Notes: generated from the letters alone by a model not told the origin. Shown: positions 34,543 through 43,329, counted from the first letter of the stretch. The stretch is DNA of 64,000 nucleotides from DASSKA01 sp963839365 (GCA_963839365.1 CAWIUT010000009.1:107142-171141); one strand, 5' to 3'. Program-made: numbers and translations.

Positions 34543-36057
34543 TCAGGAAAGCGGGACGTCTTGGGCGGCGCGGACGAACACCGTCTCGTAGGCCAGCAGC
34601 GCGGGCTGCACGAGCAGCCCGGCCAGTGCGGCGGCCCACGCGTTGCCGCCGTCCCAGGAGACCGCGGCCAGCGCCAGCGCGGGCACCACCGGGGCCACCG
34701 CGCCACGCCAGAAGGTGCGGGCGTAGCGGCCGCGGACGATGGTTCGCGCGGCCACCTCGGCGCCGCGGGAGTGGTGCCGCCCGCCCAGGTCGAGACCGGT
34801 GATGGTCAGGTGCAGCACGGCGCCGACGACCAGCGCCCGGGCCAGCAGGGCCATGCCCACCGTGCCGGTGCCGGCCGCCCACCCGGCGATCGCGAGCGCC
34901 CCGGCGCCGACCATCAGCGCCTGGGCCAGCAGGTGCGGCAGCAGCCAGGTCGACTGCCACAGGTCGCGCCCCTCGGCCTGGCCGAACAGGAACGCGGTGT
35001 AGCCGGCCGCCAGCGCGCTGGGGACGAGCACCACCCAGCCGAGCCAGGCGAGCACGCCATGCAGCCCGAGCACGCCGGCGACGAACCAGCCAACGGTGGC
35101 GGCACCGAACAGCAGCAGGCAGTAGCCGCCCAGCACCAACCAGGAGGTGTGGTTGGGCTTGGTGAACAGGTAGTAGAACCGGTCGGGCCGCTTGAGGTCC
35201 CACACCAGCAGCGCGCCGGTGGCCGCGGCGCCGGCGGCGCCGAGCACCGGGGCGACGACGTTGCCGACCTCCCCCAGGGACACCGCAGCGATCACCGCCA
35301 ACGCCGCCAGGAACAGCGCGCCGGCGGCGACCCCCTTGGCCCACATGTAGGTGACCACCCGCCAGCCCCATGGCCGCGGGTGCGCGGTGTTCAGCGTGGT
35401 CACCGCCGTGGCGTCGTCCGGGTTCAGGTCCTGCGCCGCGGCGAGTCGGAGGTGGTCGGGCTGCGCCCACAGGTACGTGCCGCGCACGGGCGCCGCCAAC
35501 GGATCGAGCACAGACCGCTCAGCGCCGACGTAGAACACGTTGGGGCCGGTGTTCTGCTCGGGCGCGCGGACCATGGTCTCGTTGCTGCTGATCAGCTGGG
35601 AGATCCCCGAGCTCTCGTCCTCGAGGTCGCCGACCCAGATCGAGTGGGTGGGGCACACCGTCACGCAGGCCGGCTCGAGACCCTGGTCGACCCGGTGCGC
35701 GCAGAAGTTGCACTTGGCCGCGGTGTGGGTGTCCTCGTCGATGTAGATCGCGTCGTACGGGCAGGCCTGCATGCAGGACTTGCAGCCGATGCAGCGCTCG
35801 TTGTCGAAGTCGACGATGCCGTCGTCCCGCTTGAACAGCGCGGTGGTCGGGCAGATCTTCACGCAGGGCGCGTCCGTGCAGTGGTTGCACCGCATCACGC
35901 CGAAGTCCCGGGTCGAGTCCGGGAACGTGCCGGAGTCGACGTACTTCACCCAGGTGCGGAACTGGCCGACCGGGATCTGGTGCTCGGTCTTGCAGGCCAC
36001 CGTGCAGGCGTGGCACCCGATACAGGTGCGCTGGTCGATGGCAAAGCCGTACTTCAT
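34543..36057 (-). CDS. Fusion of four-cluster ferredoxin subunit and NrfD membrane anchor
   Basis: 504 residues. Residues 1-~180 form a DmsB/NrfC-type electron-transfer subunit with four Cys motifs: CIGCHACTVAC, CNHCTDAPCVKICP, CIGCKSCMQACP, and CNFCAHRVDQGLEPACVTVCP. After a linker, residues ~235-500 are an NrfD/PsrC-type quinone-reactive membrane domain with about eight helices, starting VVTYMWAKGVAAGALFLAAL and including FYYLFTKPNHTSWLVLG. Normally these are separate subunits. It should pass electrons between the quinone pool and the molybdoenzyme encoded downstream. First gene of the operon and divergent from a LysR regulator. Confidence 0.92.
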   Translation of the reverse strand: MKYGFAIDQRTCIGCHACTVACKTEHQIPVGQFRTWVKYVDSGTFPDSTRDFGVMRCNHCTDAPCVKICPTTALFKRDDGIVDFDNERCIGCKSCMQACPYDAIYIDEDTHTAAKCNFCAHRVDQGLEPACVTVCPTHSIWVGDLEDESSGISQLISSNETMVRAPEQNTGPNVFYVGAERSVLDPLAAPVRGTYLWAQPDHLRLAAAQDLNPDDATAVTTLNTAHPRPWGWRVVTYMWAKGVAAGALFLAALAVIAAVSLGEVGNVVAPVLGAAGAAATGALLVWDLKRPDRFYYLFTKPNHTSWLVLGGYCLLLFGAATVGWFVAGVLGLHGVLAWLGWVVLVPSALAAGYTAFLFGQAEGRDLWQSTWLLPHLLAQALMVGAGALAIAGWAAGTGTVGMALLARALVVGAVLHLTITGLDLGGRHHSRGAEVAARTIVRGRYARTFWRGAVAPVVPALALAAVSWDGGNAWAAALAGLLVQPALLAYETVFVRAAQDVPLS

Positions 36058-36173
36058 CGATCACCGGCCTCCGGTCGTCACCGTCCCGCCCTGCGGAAGC
36101 CTGCCCGCGGGCGCGAGGACACCAGCCTCGGACATCCGGGCGGATCGCGCTAGACAGCAACCCGGCATCACCT

Positions 36174-36190
36174 CATAATCTCCGGTTATG
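36174..36190. promoter_or_regulatory. LysR-type T-N11-A dyad over the regulator start
   Basis: CATAA-N7-TTATG: the two 5-bp arms are perfect complements and contain the T-N11-A core of LysR-type boxes. The right arm includes the ATG of the LysR gene (36188-36190), so binding would block its own expression. The molybdoenzyme operon starts 117 bp away on the other strand. Confidence 0.45.
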
Positions 36191-37102
36191 AGCCGCCCCC
36201 CGCAGCCCGATCTGGAGTCGCTGCGCCTGCTCGTGGACATCGAGACCTCCGGGAGCCTCGGCGGCGCCGCCCGGCAGGCCGGAATCAGCCAGCCCGCGGC
36301 GAGCAAGCGGCTCACCACGCTGGAGCGGCAGCTCGGGGTGCCGCTGGTGGTGCGCACCGCGCGCGGCTCCCAGCTCACCACCGAGGGCCGGGTGGTGGCG
36401 GACTGGGCACGCCGGATCTTCGGGACCATCGACCAGATGCTGTCGACCGTCGGCTCGCTGCGGGCCGGCGGGGAGTCGGAGATCAGCGTCGCGGCCAGCC
36501 TCACCATCGCCGAGCACCTGATCCCCGGCTGGCTGTCCCAGCTACGCCGTGCCCACCCGGAGCTGCACGTCGGGCTCAGGGTGGCCAACTCACAGCAGGT
36601 GCAGGCACTGCTGCTCGACGGGAAGGCCGACCTGGGTTTCGTCGAGGGCCCCTCCATCGACCGCCGGCTGGCCTCCCGACAGGTGGCCGCCGACCGGCTC
36701 GCCGTGGTGGTCGCCCCCGACCACCCCTGGGCCGCGCGGACCCGGCCGCTGCGCCGCGACCAGCTGCTGGCCGCGCCGCTGGTGGTCCGTGAGCCGGGAT
36801 CGGGTACCCGGGCCACGCTGGACCGGCTGCTGGGCGGCGTCGACCATCCCGAGCCACTCCTCGAGCTGGGCTCCAACGAGGCCGTGAAGGGGGCGGTGAT
36901 CGCCGGCGCCGGCGCCGCGGTGCTCAGCGTGCTGGCGGTGCGAGCCGACCTGGACGGCGGCCGGCTGGTCGAGGTCCGGGTCCGCGACGCCGACCTGACG
37001 CGCAAGCTGTGCGCGGTGTGGCCGCGGAGCCGGACCCCGAAGGACCCCGCCAGCTGGCTGCTCCAGACCGCCGTGGCCCGCACGCCACCCGCGGCGGGTT
37101 GA
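36188..37102 (+). CDS. LysR family transcriptional regulator
   Basis: 304 residues. HTH at about 8-65 (LESLRLLVDIETSGSLGGAARQAGISQPAASKRL in overlapping pieces), followed by a type-2 periplasmic-binding effector domain (ISVAASLTIAEHLIPGWL, LLLDGKADLGFVEGPS, AVVVAPDHPWA, GAVIAGAGAAVLSVLAV). The N-terminal resembles CysB/CysL-type regulators. Divergence from the molybdoenzyme operon makes that its probable target. The T-N11-A dyad overlaps its start codon, suggesting negative autoregulation. Confidence 0.88.
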   Translation: MSRPPQPDLESLRLLVDIETSGSLGGAARQAGISQPAASKRLTTLERQLGVPLVVRTARGSQLTTEGRVVADWARRIFGTIDQMLSTVGSLRAGGESEISVAASLTIAEHLIPGWLSQLRRAHPELHVGLRVANSQQVQALLLDGKADLGFVEGPSIDRRLASRQVAADRLAVVVAPDHPWAARTRPLRRDQLLAAPLVVREPGSGTRATLDRLLGGVDHPEPLLELGSNEAVKGAVIAGAGAAVLSVLAVRADLDGGRLVEVRVRDADLTRKLCAVWPRSRTPKDPASWLLQTAVARTPPAAG

Positions 37103-37119
37103 GGCGCCCCGCAGCGCCC

Positions 37120-38622
37120 TCAGTCCGCAACGGCGTCCACGGTGCCGGCGGTCGGCGCGGCATCGCCGTGCGCCAGGTCGGCCCGACGGTTGTACGGCTT
37201 GCTCGCGATCATGTAGACGGCGCCGACACCGACCACGATGGCCGCGGACAGCAGCACGATCCAGTTGTCGTACCACGGAACGCCCGGGGTGCGCGGCCAG
37301 GCCATGTTCACCGCAGCCAGCACCTGGTAGACGATCGCCACCACGTTGACGAGCAGCCCCCACCGACCGAGGGTGAACTTCCCGGACGGCTTCCAGCCGC
37401 GGAGACGGGCACGCAGCGCGGCCAGCACGACCATCATGAACCCCAGGTAGATGCCCAGCGCGGCGAAGGAGATGATCTTCGTCAGCGCGTCGGTGGAGAC
37501 CTTGGACCCGATGATGATCAGGGCCGGGATGGTCGCGGCGAGGGCCAGGGCGTAGGGCGGCACGTGCCGCCTCTCGGAGAAGCGCCGGAACAGATGGCTG
37601 GCCGGCATCATGTCGTCACGGGCGTAGGAGTAGACCAGGCGGCTGGCGGCCGCCTGGAGGCTCAGCGCGCAGGAGAAGAAGGAGATCAGCACGACCGCCA
37701 TCACGACCCGGAACCCGACCGGGCCGAACGCGTCCTGGAAGACGGTGGAGACAGGGTCCGCGTCCTTGCCAGAGATGACCGCGCCGAAGTTGGGGACGGA
37801 CAGGATCAGCGCCAGGGTGATGAACAGGGATGCCGCGCCACCGATGTAGATGGTCATCCGCATCGCCCTGGGGATCTGGATGCCAGGGTTGCGCACCTCC
37901 TCGGCCACGTCACCGCAGGCCTCGAACCCGTAGTACAGGTACAGGCCGATCAAGGCGGCGGCGAAGAAGGCCGGCATGTACGAGCCGGTCCCGCCCGTGC
38001 CCATGGCGTCGAACAAGACGCCCAGGTTGTGGTGTCGCTCGGTCAGGAGCAGCCAGCCACCGACCACGACGGCCCCGCACAGCTCGGCAGCAAAGCCGAA
38101 GAAGGCGATCTTCGCGAGAAGCTTGGTCCCTCCGAGGTTCACCATGGTGACAATGGCGATCAGGACCAAGGCGCAGATGATGGTGACGTTGACGGAGGGC
38201 TGGATGCCCAGGAGCATCGCCACGAACGGACCTGCACCGTAGGTCACGCTGGCGATCGTGACGATCAGCGCGATCATGTAGATCCACCCGGTCATCCAGG
38301 CCCACCTGCGTCCCCACAGGCGCCGAGCCCACGGGTAGACCCCCCCGGAGACAGGGAACTGCGCGACGACCTCACCGAAGACCAGCGCGACGAGCAGCTG
38401 GCCGATGCCGGCGATGACCACGGCCCAGATCATCGGGGGCCCACCGGTCGCGAGGGCGAACGCGAACAGCGAGTAGATGCCGACCACCGGCGACAGGTAG
38501 GTGAACCCGAGGGAGAAGTTCCCCCACAGGTTCATGTCGCGCTTGAAGTCCGACTTGTAGCCGAGCGACGCCAGGTGCGCATCGTCCTCGTTGTGGAGCT
38601 CGTCAGTGGTCGCAGACGCCAT
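37120..38622 (-). CDS. APC-family amino acid / amine permease
   Basis: 500 residues from the third of three consecutive ATG codons (38622); AAGGAG lies 6 bp upstream of that one. Twelve membrane segments are expected. The conserved first-helix region SLGFTYLSPVVGIYSLFAF and the FGEVVAQFPVSGGVYPWARRLWG signature place it in the amino acid transporter (AAT/ACT) part of the APC superfamily. The charged tails are short. It is in line with the Cache and GntR genes upstream, separated from them by 71 bp that hold a promoter and a dyad, so it is probably controlled by that GntR protein. The transported substrate is unknown. Confidence 0.9.
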   Translation of the reverse strand: MASATTDELHNEDDAHLASLGYKSDFKRDMNLWGNFSLGFTYLSPVVGIYSLFAFALATGGPPMIWAVVIAGIGQLLVALVFGEVVAQFPVSGGVYPWARRLWGRRWAWMTGWIYMIALIVTIASVTYGAGPFVAMLLGIQPSVNVTIICALVLIAIVTMVNLGGTKLLAKIAFFGFAAELCGAVVVGGWLLLTERHHNLGVLFDAMGTGGTGSYMPAFFAAALIGLYLYYGFEACGDVAEEVRNPGIQIPRAMRMTIYIGGAASLFITLALILSVPNFGAVISGKDADPVSTVFQDAFGPVGFRVVMAVVLISFFSCALSLQAAASRLVYSYARDDMMPASHLFRRFSERRHVPPYALALAATIPALIIIGSKVSTDALTKIISFAALGIYLGFMMVVLAALRARLRGWKPSGKFTLGRWGLLVNVVAIVYQVLAAVNMAWPRTPGVPWYDNWIVLLSAAIVVGVGAVYMIASKPYNRRADLAHGDAAPTAGTVDAVAD

Positions 38623-38659
38623 CATCATCTCCTTCGGTCCTGCCCCCGGGTTGCGTGGA

Positions 38660-38688
38660 AAGGTAGCCCGGTAAACCTCTGACGTCAA
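38660..38688 (-). promoter_or_regulatory. Promoter of the APC permease gene
   Basis: Minus strand TTGACG (38688-38683), 17-bp spacer, TACCTT (38665-38660). The -35 lies inside the 22-bp dyad at 38673-38694. Confidence 0.5.
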
Positions 38689-38694
38689 CGGTTT
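38673..38694. promoter_or_regulatory. 22-bp dyad operator over the permease promoter
   Basis: AAACC (38673-38677) and GGTTT (38690-38694) flank the palindrome TGACGTCA (38680-38687); 9 of 11 positions pair. It covers the -35 hexamer and most of the spacer, so binding should repress the permease. The GntR/FCD protein encoded two genes upstream is the obvious candidate ligand; this is inference. Confidence 0.6.
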
Positions 38695-39413
38695 CAGGGT
38701 CTGGCGATGCCGAGTCGCCAGGGCAGGCCCGGAAGGGGCTGGAACGGCATCTGCGCATCCTCCGCAGGCGACGACAACAGGTCACCGGCAAGCCATCGCG
38801 GAGACGTGGACAGTACGACGCGGCCGTCGGCGTTGACGATCACCACCTCCCGGTCCGCGCCCAGCTCGCGCAGCAGGCGGCCCTCGAACCAGGAGGTCGG
38901 CACGTCGGCCCCTGCCACGCCGAGGAACTGCCCGTCGTACTCGACCGGCATTGTGAAGGTCAGCACGTAGAGACCCGTGCCGTGCACATCGACGTACGGA
39001 CCCACCACGTGTCGGCTACCCGTGCGCCGCGGCACCGCAAACCACTCCGCGGCCTCGTAGTCGTAGAAGCCGAGACTCAGGCGGTTCAGGTCCACCTCGA
39101 GCGGAACGGGATCCGCGTCGTCGGTGCCGAGCTGCCACCACTCCAGTCGCAGGGACTCATCACGCAGGAGGTCGGGCGCGACGATGAGCCCGAGGCCGAT
39201 CACCGGCCCGGTCCTGTCCCACAGCCGCGCTTGGATGCCGTGGCGCAACGCGGAGATGTCGTCGCTGCTGAGGTGGCCGCCCCGCTCCACCGCGCGGCGC
39301 TGAGTCTCCAACGCGTCCCGGTGCACCGCCTCGACGGCGTCGAAGACCTCCTCCGCGAGTGAGACGACTGCGGCGCGTATCCGGGGGGCTGACCTGCTCC
39401 CCCGGGAGATCAC
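38694..39413 (-). CDS. Cache/PDC-type sensor domain protein without membrane anchor
   Basis: 239 residues from GTG 39413, overlapping the GntR stop. A helical N-terminal half (VVSLAEEVFDAVEAVHRDALETQ) leads into a Cache-like fold: LEWWQLG, FYDYEAAEWFAVPRRTGSRHVVGPYVDVHGTGLYVLTFTMPV in pieces, FLGVAGADVPTSWFEG and DREVVIVNADGRVVLS. Cache domains bind small ligands such as organic acids and amines and are normally extracytoplasmic, flanked by membrane helices; none is visible here. Co-transcription with the GntR regulator suggests it presents a ligand signal to that regulator in the cytosol, which would be unusual. Confidence 0.7.
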   Translation of the reverse strand: MISRGSRSAPRIRAAVVSLAEEVFDAVEAVHRDALETQRRAVERGGHLSSDDISALRHGIQARLWDRTGPVIGLGLIVAPDLLRDESLRLEWWQLGTDDADPVPLEVDLNRLSLGFYDYEAAEWFAVPRRTGSRHVVGPYVDVHGTGLYVLTFTMPVEYDGQFLGVAGADVPTSWFEGRLLRELGADREVVIVNADGRVVLSTSPRWLAGDLLSSPAEDAQMPFQPLPGLPWRLGIARP

Positions 39414-40210
39414 CGTCCGACCACCTTCGGGTCCGCGGTGGCGTCGGTCAGCGCGGCGCCCTCATCAGAGGCGGCGAGCCCGAGGTGCAGCCCGACCAGC
39501 CAGGCGATCCCGACCTCCAGGTTCTGCTCCATCCGCGACCGCGCCAGGTCACCATGCCTGTCGGAGATCGCATCGAGGACGCACCGATGACCGGCCACCA
39601 CCTCGTCGAGACGACCGCGGGACCCACCCGCGGGCCAGGGCAGCTGCCCGCCCTCGGTCTGCAGCTCGATCTCCGCCATGGTCAGCCGCACCGACTGGGA
39701 GCAGGCGGCCAGCTCGACGTGGAAGCGTGCGTCGAGGCGCCGCCGGTCCGTGGTGTGGTCCGCGTCGTGGAGCCTGTCCACGATCCCGCGCAGCCGGGCT
39801 ATCTCGGTCTCCGAGGCGCGGGCGGCGGCCAGCCGCGCCGCCGTACCGGCGATGGAGGCATGGACGTCCCCGAACTCCCGCAGGTCGCTGGTGCTGAGCT
39901 CATGCAGCCGAACCCGGAAGAGGCCGCCGAGCGCGTGCTCGTCCGCGCGCACGAAGCTGCCGCCACCACGCCCTCGTCTGGTGACCACAAGGCCACGCCG
40001 CCGCAGATCCGCGAGCGCATCGCGCAGTGTCATCGTGGACACGTTCAAGGACAGGGCCAGCGCGGACTCCGAGGGGAGCTGCTCACCGTCGACGAGGAGC
40101 CCGAGCGCGATCGCGCTGCCCAAGCGGCGGACCACCGCCTCGCTGCGCACCACGCCGTCATCGAGCGGGGCGAACACGGCGCGCCGCGCGTCGCCGGACA
40201 GCAGCCTCAT
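39410..40210 (-). CDS. GntR family (FadR/FCD) transcriptional regulator
   Basis: 266 residues from ATG 40210, with GGAGGAGAGG just upstream; a GTG at 40255 is in frame but lacks support. The winged HTH spans about 30-85 (VDGEQLPSESALALSLNVSTMTLRDAL, VVTRRGRGGGSFV) and the FCD effector domain about 100-245, with the metal-binding His pattern in LDARFHVELAACSQS and VAGHRCVLDAI. FCD proteins commonly sense 2-hydroxyacids, glycolate, lactate and sugar acids. It lies opposite the Fe-S/flavoprotein oxidase genes. Confidence 0.87.
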   Translation of the reverse strand: MRLLSGDARRAVFAPLDDGVVRSEAVVRRLGSAIALGLLVDGEQLPSESALALSLNVSTMTLRDALADLRRRGLVVTRRGRGGGSFVRADEHALGGLFRVRLHELSTSDLREFGDVHASIAGTAARLAAARASETEIARLRGIVDRLHDADHTTDRRRLDARFHVELAACSQSVRLTMAEIELQTEGGQLPWPAGGSRGRLDEVVAGHRCVLDAISDRHGDLARSRMEQNLEVGIAWLVGLHLGLAASDEGAALTDATADPKVVGR

Positions 40211-40260
40211 CCGCCTCTCCTCCAACCTCGACGCGGCGACCACTCTAGTCGTCACCAGAA

Positions 40261-40273
40261 AACTCTAGAAGTT
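40261..40273. promoter_or_regulatory. Candidate GntR operator in the divergent region
   Basis: AACT-CTAGA-AGTT, an imperfect dyad in the A/T-rich stretch between the GntR gene (start 40210) and the Fe-S protein gene (start 40331). CTAG occurs twice nearby (ACTCTAG repeated) and TAGATG is repeated just downstream. It does not match the dyad at the permease promoter, so one of the two assignments may be wrong. Confidence 0.3.
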
Positions 40274-40330
40274 AGATGTTTAGATGGTTACAGTCGCTCC
40301 ACCGACGACGGAAGGTGCGAGGAGACCATC

Positions 40331-41800
40331 GTGACGCAGATTCCCGACGAGACCACCACCCCCGACGACGCCCTGTCGCATCCCTTCACGCCCGGCGCCC
40401 GGCCGGCCGGCGAGACAGGCCTCGACACCTTCGAGGACAAGGTCTCGACGGCACCACCCGCCCCGGTCGCCGATGGCAGGACCCAGGAGTTCGTGGAGCA
40501 CTGGCGCAACGCCTCCTACAACTGCTTCTCCTCGGGCCACAAGTTCTGCCGCGAGGTGTGCCCGGTGACCCAGGTTGCCCGGAACGACTCGTGGACACCC
40601 ACCGCCTTCCACGCGAACGTCGTGGCCATGGAGCGCGGTGAGCTCGACGTCGCCGACATCGCGGCCGACTACGTGAACTGCACCCAGTGCGGCGCGTGCG
40701 AGCTGCGCTGCCCCAACACCTTGTTCACCGGAGACTTCTACCGGTTCCGCACCCGGACCGTCGATGTAGTCAAGGCCGTGCGCGCACTCGCCGTGGACAG
40801 CAACGTGCACCAGCCCGGCTGGAAGCTGTGGAACGAACGCACCAACGAGCGCACCCACGAACCCGTGCTCGGCGACACACCGGTCAGCCAGGAGCGCGTG
40901 CGTGACTGGGCCCACGGGCTGGGCCTGCCCGTCGGTGGGGAGACCATCTTGTTCGTCGACTGCGAGGCGGCGTTCTACCGCACGTCGGTTCCCCGCGCGG
41001 TTGCGCAGAGCCTGCAGCTGGCCGGCTATGAGTTCGGCCTGATGGAGGAACAGTGGTGCTGCGGCGGACCGGCGGCGGAGATGGGATACGTCGACCAGGC
41101 CCGGCGCTTCGCCCGCCACAACCTCGACAACTGGCGGGCCTCCGGGACCAAGCGGGTTCTCGTCCTCGACCCGCACGACTACATCAGCTTCACCGAGGAC
41201 TACCCGAAGTACTTCGGCGACGAGTTCGACATCGAGGTCGTCCTCGTCATCGAGGTGTTCGCCGAACTCATCCGGCAGGGGCGCCTGAGGCCGTCCGTGC
41301 CGGTCGACCGCGCGGTCACCTACCACGACCCGTGCCGGCTCAACAAGCGCAAAGGGATCTGGGAGGAGCCGCGGGAGATCCTGCACGCCATCCCCGGCCT
41401 GAAGTTCGAGGACGTCGACCGGGTGACCCAGTGGTCCTACTGCTCGGGCGGTGGAGGCGGGCTACCCGTCGAGAAGCCCGAGCTGACCGCCGCGATCAGC
41501 GGCCGCCGGCTGGAGATGGCGGCGGAGCTGGACATCGACACGCTGGTCAGTGCCTGTCCCTGGTCGGAGCGTCCACTCACGGAGGCCGGGGACGCCGAGG
41601 ACATCGACGTCATCGACCTGCACGAGCTGCTGGCCGAGTCCTTGGGCATCACGGTCGGCGGCTCCCGCGGCGGGGTCGGGGACGAACGGCTGGCTCGCGA
41701 GAGAGCCGGCGTGCCGGGTCGGGCTCGTCGTACCCGAGGGACCGGGTGCGGTGGCGATGGCTGTCGGAGCAACGGCGGCTGCGGATGCGGGGGGCACTGA
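40331..41800 (+). CDS. GlcF/HdrD-like (Fe-S)-binding oxidoreductase with Cys-rich tail
   Basis: 489 residues from GTG 40331, with GAGGAG 7 bp upstream. The ferredoxin part has an unusual first motif, Cys65-x7-Cys73-x3-Cys77-Pro (CFSSGHKFCREVCP), and a normal second one, Cys117-x2-Cys120-x2-Cys123-x3-Cys127-Pro, so seven rather than eight Cys. Two CCG-type domains follow: EEQWCCGGPAAEMGY, then YHDPCRLNK with SYCSGGGGGLPVEKP, where the second Cys of the CCG pair is Ser. The C-terminus is a Cys-rich tail (TGCGGDGCRSNGGCGCGGH). It would take electrons from the flavoprotein encoded 2 bp downstream and pass them to the respiratory chain. Confidence 0.85.
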   Translation: MTQIPDETTTPDDALSHPFTPGARPAGETGLDTFEDKVSTAPPAPVADGRTQEFVEHWRNASYNCFSSGHKFCREVCPVTQVARNDSWTPTAFHANVVAMERGELDVADIAADYVNCTQCGACELRCPNTLFTGDFYRFRTRTVDVVKAVRALAVDSNVHQPGWKLWNERTNERTHEPVLGDTPVSQERVRDWAHGLGLPVGGETILFVDCEAAFYRTSVPRAVAQSLQLAGYEFGLMEEQWCCGGPAAEMGYVDQARRFARHNLDNWRASGTKRVLVLDPHDYISFTEDYPKYFGDEFDIEVVLVIEVFAELIRQGRLRPSVPVDRAVTYHDPCRLNKRKGIWEEPREILHAIPGLKFEDVDRVTQWSYCSGGGGGLPVEKPELTAAISGRRLEMAAELDIDTLVSACPWSERPLTEAGDAEDIDVIDLHELLAESLGITVGGSRGGVGDERLARERAGVPGRARRTRGTGCGGDGCRSNGGCGCGGH

Positions 41801-41802
41801 CC

Positions 41803-43329
41803 ATGGCACTCACCCAGACCCACCTCGACGAGGTCGTCCAGGCCCTGCGCGGGGTCCTGCGCGAGGACCAGATCCTCACCTCCAAGACCGACCGCTACAA
41901 CCGCACGAGAGTGCCGGCACCCTTCCCTGTGCATCGGTGGGCAGAACGGTTGCCCGACCTCGCGGTGCTGCCCGCCAGCACGGAGCAGGTCGCTGCAGTG
42001 GTGAGGATCGCCAACGATCTCCGCGTGCCCGTCGTCCCCCGCGACGGCGGCACGGGGCTGACCGACGGTGCGGTCCCCCTGCACGGGGGCATCGTGGTCG
42101 ACCTCAAGGCGATGAACCAGGTCCATGAGCTGGACCTGGAGAACCGGACGGTCACGGTGGGCCCCGGCATCAACATGCTCAAGCTCAACGAGGTGCTCGC
42201 ACCCCACGGGCTGTTCTACCCCGACGACCCGGCCTCCTACCCGTGCTCCCTGGTCGGTGGCCGCATCGGCACCAGCGGTTGGTCGTTGATCGGCTCTCGC
42301 TACGGGCACACCCGCGATCTGGTGCTCAGCTTCGACCTGGTGCTGCCCACGGGCGAGGTCATGCACGTCGGTGACGGGTTCGGGCACAAGATCAGCAAGT
42401 CGTCCAGCGGCTACCAGCTCAAGCACCTGTTCATGGGCCACCAGGGCACTCTCGGGATCGCGACGAAGGCCACGCTCAAGCTCTTCCCGAAACCCGAGGC
42501 GGAGCTGTCCCCGTTCTGGGCGTTCGACAGCTACGACGACGCCTATGCCTGCACCGGCGCCCTAGCCCGCGCCGGCGTGGCCACCTTCGCGGGCGCCGTG
42601 CTGTTCGACGAGTACAAGGTCGCCTACCTCCGGCGCGACGACGAGGCCTACATCCCCCAGCCCTCCGACGTCCGGGCGCTGGTCTGCTCGGTGATGTACG
42701 GCTACAAGGACGAGGTGCGGGCCGGCGGGAAGCGTCTGTTCCGGATCGCCCGGGAGCACGGTGCCCGCTACCTCGGCGACGAGATCTCCGAAGGCGACTG
42801 GGCGGCCCGGCACGACCGGTACGCGACCCCGCTGCACGGACGGACCAAGGACGGCCAGGTCGTCCCGATGAGCTGGCACTGCGAGGACGCAGCCGTCAAC
42901 TACACCCACATCCCCGCGGTCTCGAAGGCCTGGCACGCGATCATCGCGGATCTGCGCCGTCAGACGGACGTCTTCGACGACTGGGGCATGTTCGCCTACA
43001 CCTCGGGCAACACCGGGGTGGACTACCTGACCGAGATCGACGTCGGGATCTGGGAGCAGCGGCTCGATGACAAAGCCTGGAGCATGTGGGTCAAGGCCAA
43101 GCGGGACCTCGCCGCCGCGGCCCTGACGCACCACGGCTCCATCAGCGCCTGCCACGGCTCCTGCCGGGAGGGCGAGGTCGATCTGGTGCCCGAAGAGCTC
43201 GGTCGCGGCTACCAGGTCATGCTCGACGTGAAGCGCACCCTCGACCCGCACAACATCATGAACCCCGGGAAGTACCTGCTCCAGCAGGCGTACTCCGCCG
43301 ACCCTGAGCGCGAAGGAGCGATCTCGTGA
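41803..43329 (+). CDS. FAD-linked 2-hydroxyacid oxidase/dehydrogenase (GlcD-like)
   Basis: 508 residues, ATG 2 bp after the Fe-S protein stop. The N-terminal FAD-binding domain (VAO/FAD_binding_4) shows VVPRDGGTGLTDGAVPLHGGIVVDL and YPCSLVGGRIGTSGWSLIGSRYG in pieces; the C-terminal cap (FAD-oxidase_C) ends with KRTLDPHNIMNPGKYLLQ, a family hallmark. The middle has GYQLKHLFMGHQGTLGIATKATLKL. Family members oxidise D-lactate, glycolate, D-2-hydroxyglutarate and similar. Together with the Fe-S partner it forms a membrane-linked dehydrogenase; the substrate is unknown. Confidence 0.9.
   Translation: MALTQTHLDEVVQALRGVLREDQILTSKTDRYNRTRVPAPFPVHRWAERLPDLAVLPASTEQVAAVVRIANDLRVPVVPRDGGTGLTDGAVPLHGGIVVDLKAMNQVHELDLENRTVTVGPGINMLKLNEVLAPHGLFYPDDPASYPCSLVGGRIGTSGWSLIGSRYGHTRDLVLSFDLVLPTGEVMHVGDGFGHKISKSSSGYQLKHLFMGHQGTLGIATKATLKLFPKPEAELSPFWAFDSYDDAYACTGALARAGVATFAGAVLFDEYKVAYLRRDDEAYIPQPSDVRALVCSVMYGYKDEVRAGGKRLFRIAREHGARYLGDEISEGDWAARHDRYATPLHGRTKDGQVVPMSWHCEDAAVNYTHIPAVSKAWHAIIADLRRQTDVFDDWGMFAYTSGNTGVDYLTEIDVGIWEQRLDDKAWSMWVKAKRDLAAAALTHHGSISACHGSCREGEVDLVPEELGRGYQVMLDVKRTLDPHNIMNPGKYLLQQAYSADPEREGAIS

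Noticed and set aside
31781..34591. Very long open frame (936 codons) on the plus strand
   Set aside because: It is antisense to the molybdoenzyme gene, whose motifs and start are clear. GC-rich third positions leave few stops on the opposite strand; the product is Gly/Arg/His-rich with no domain.
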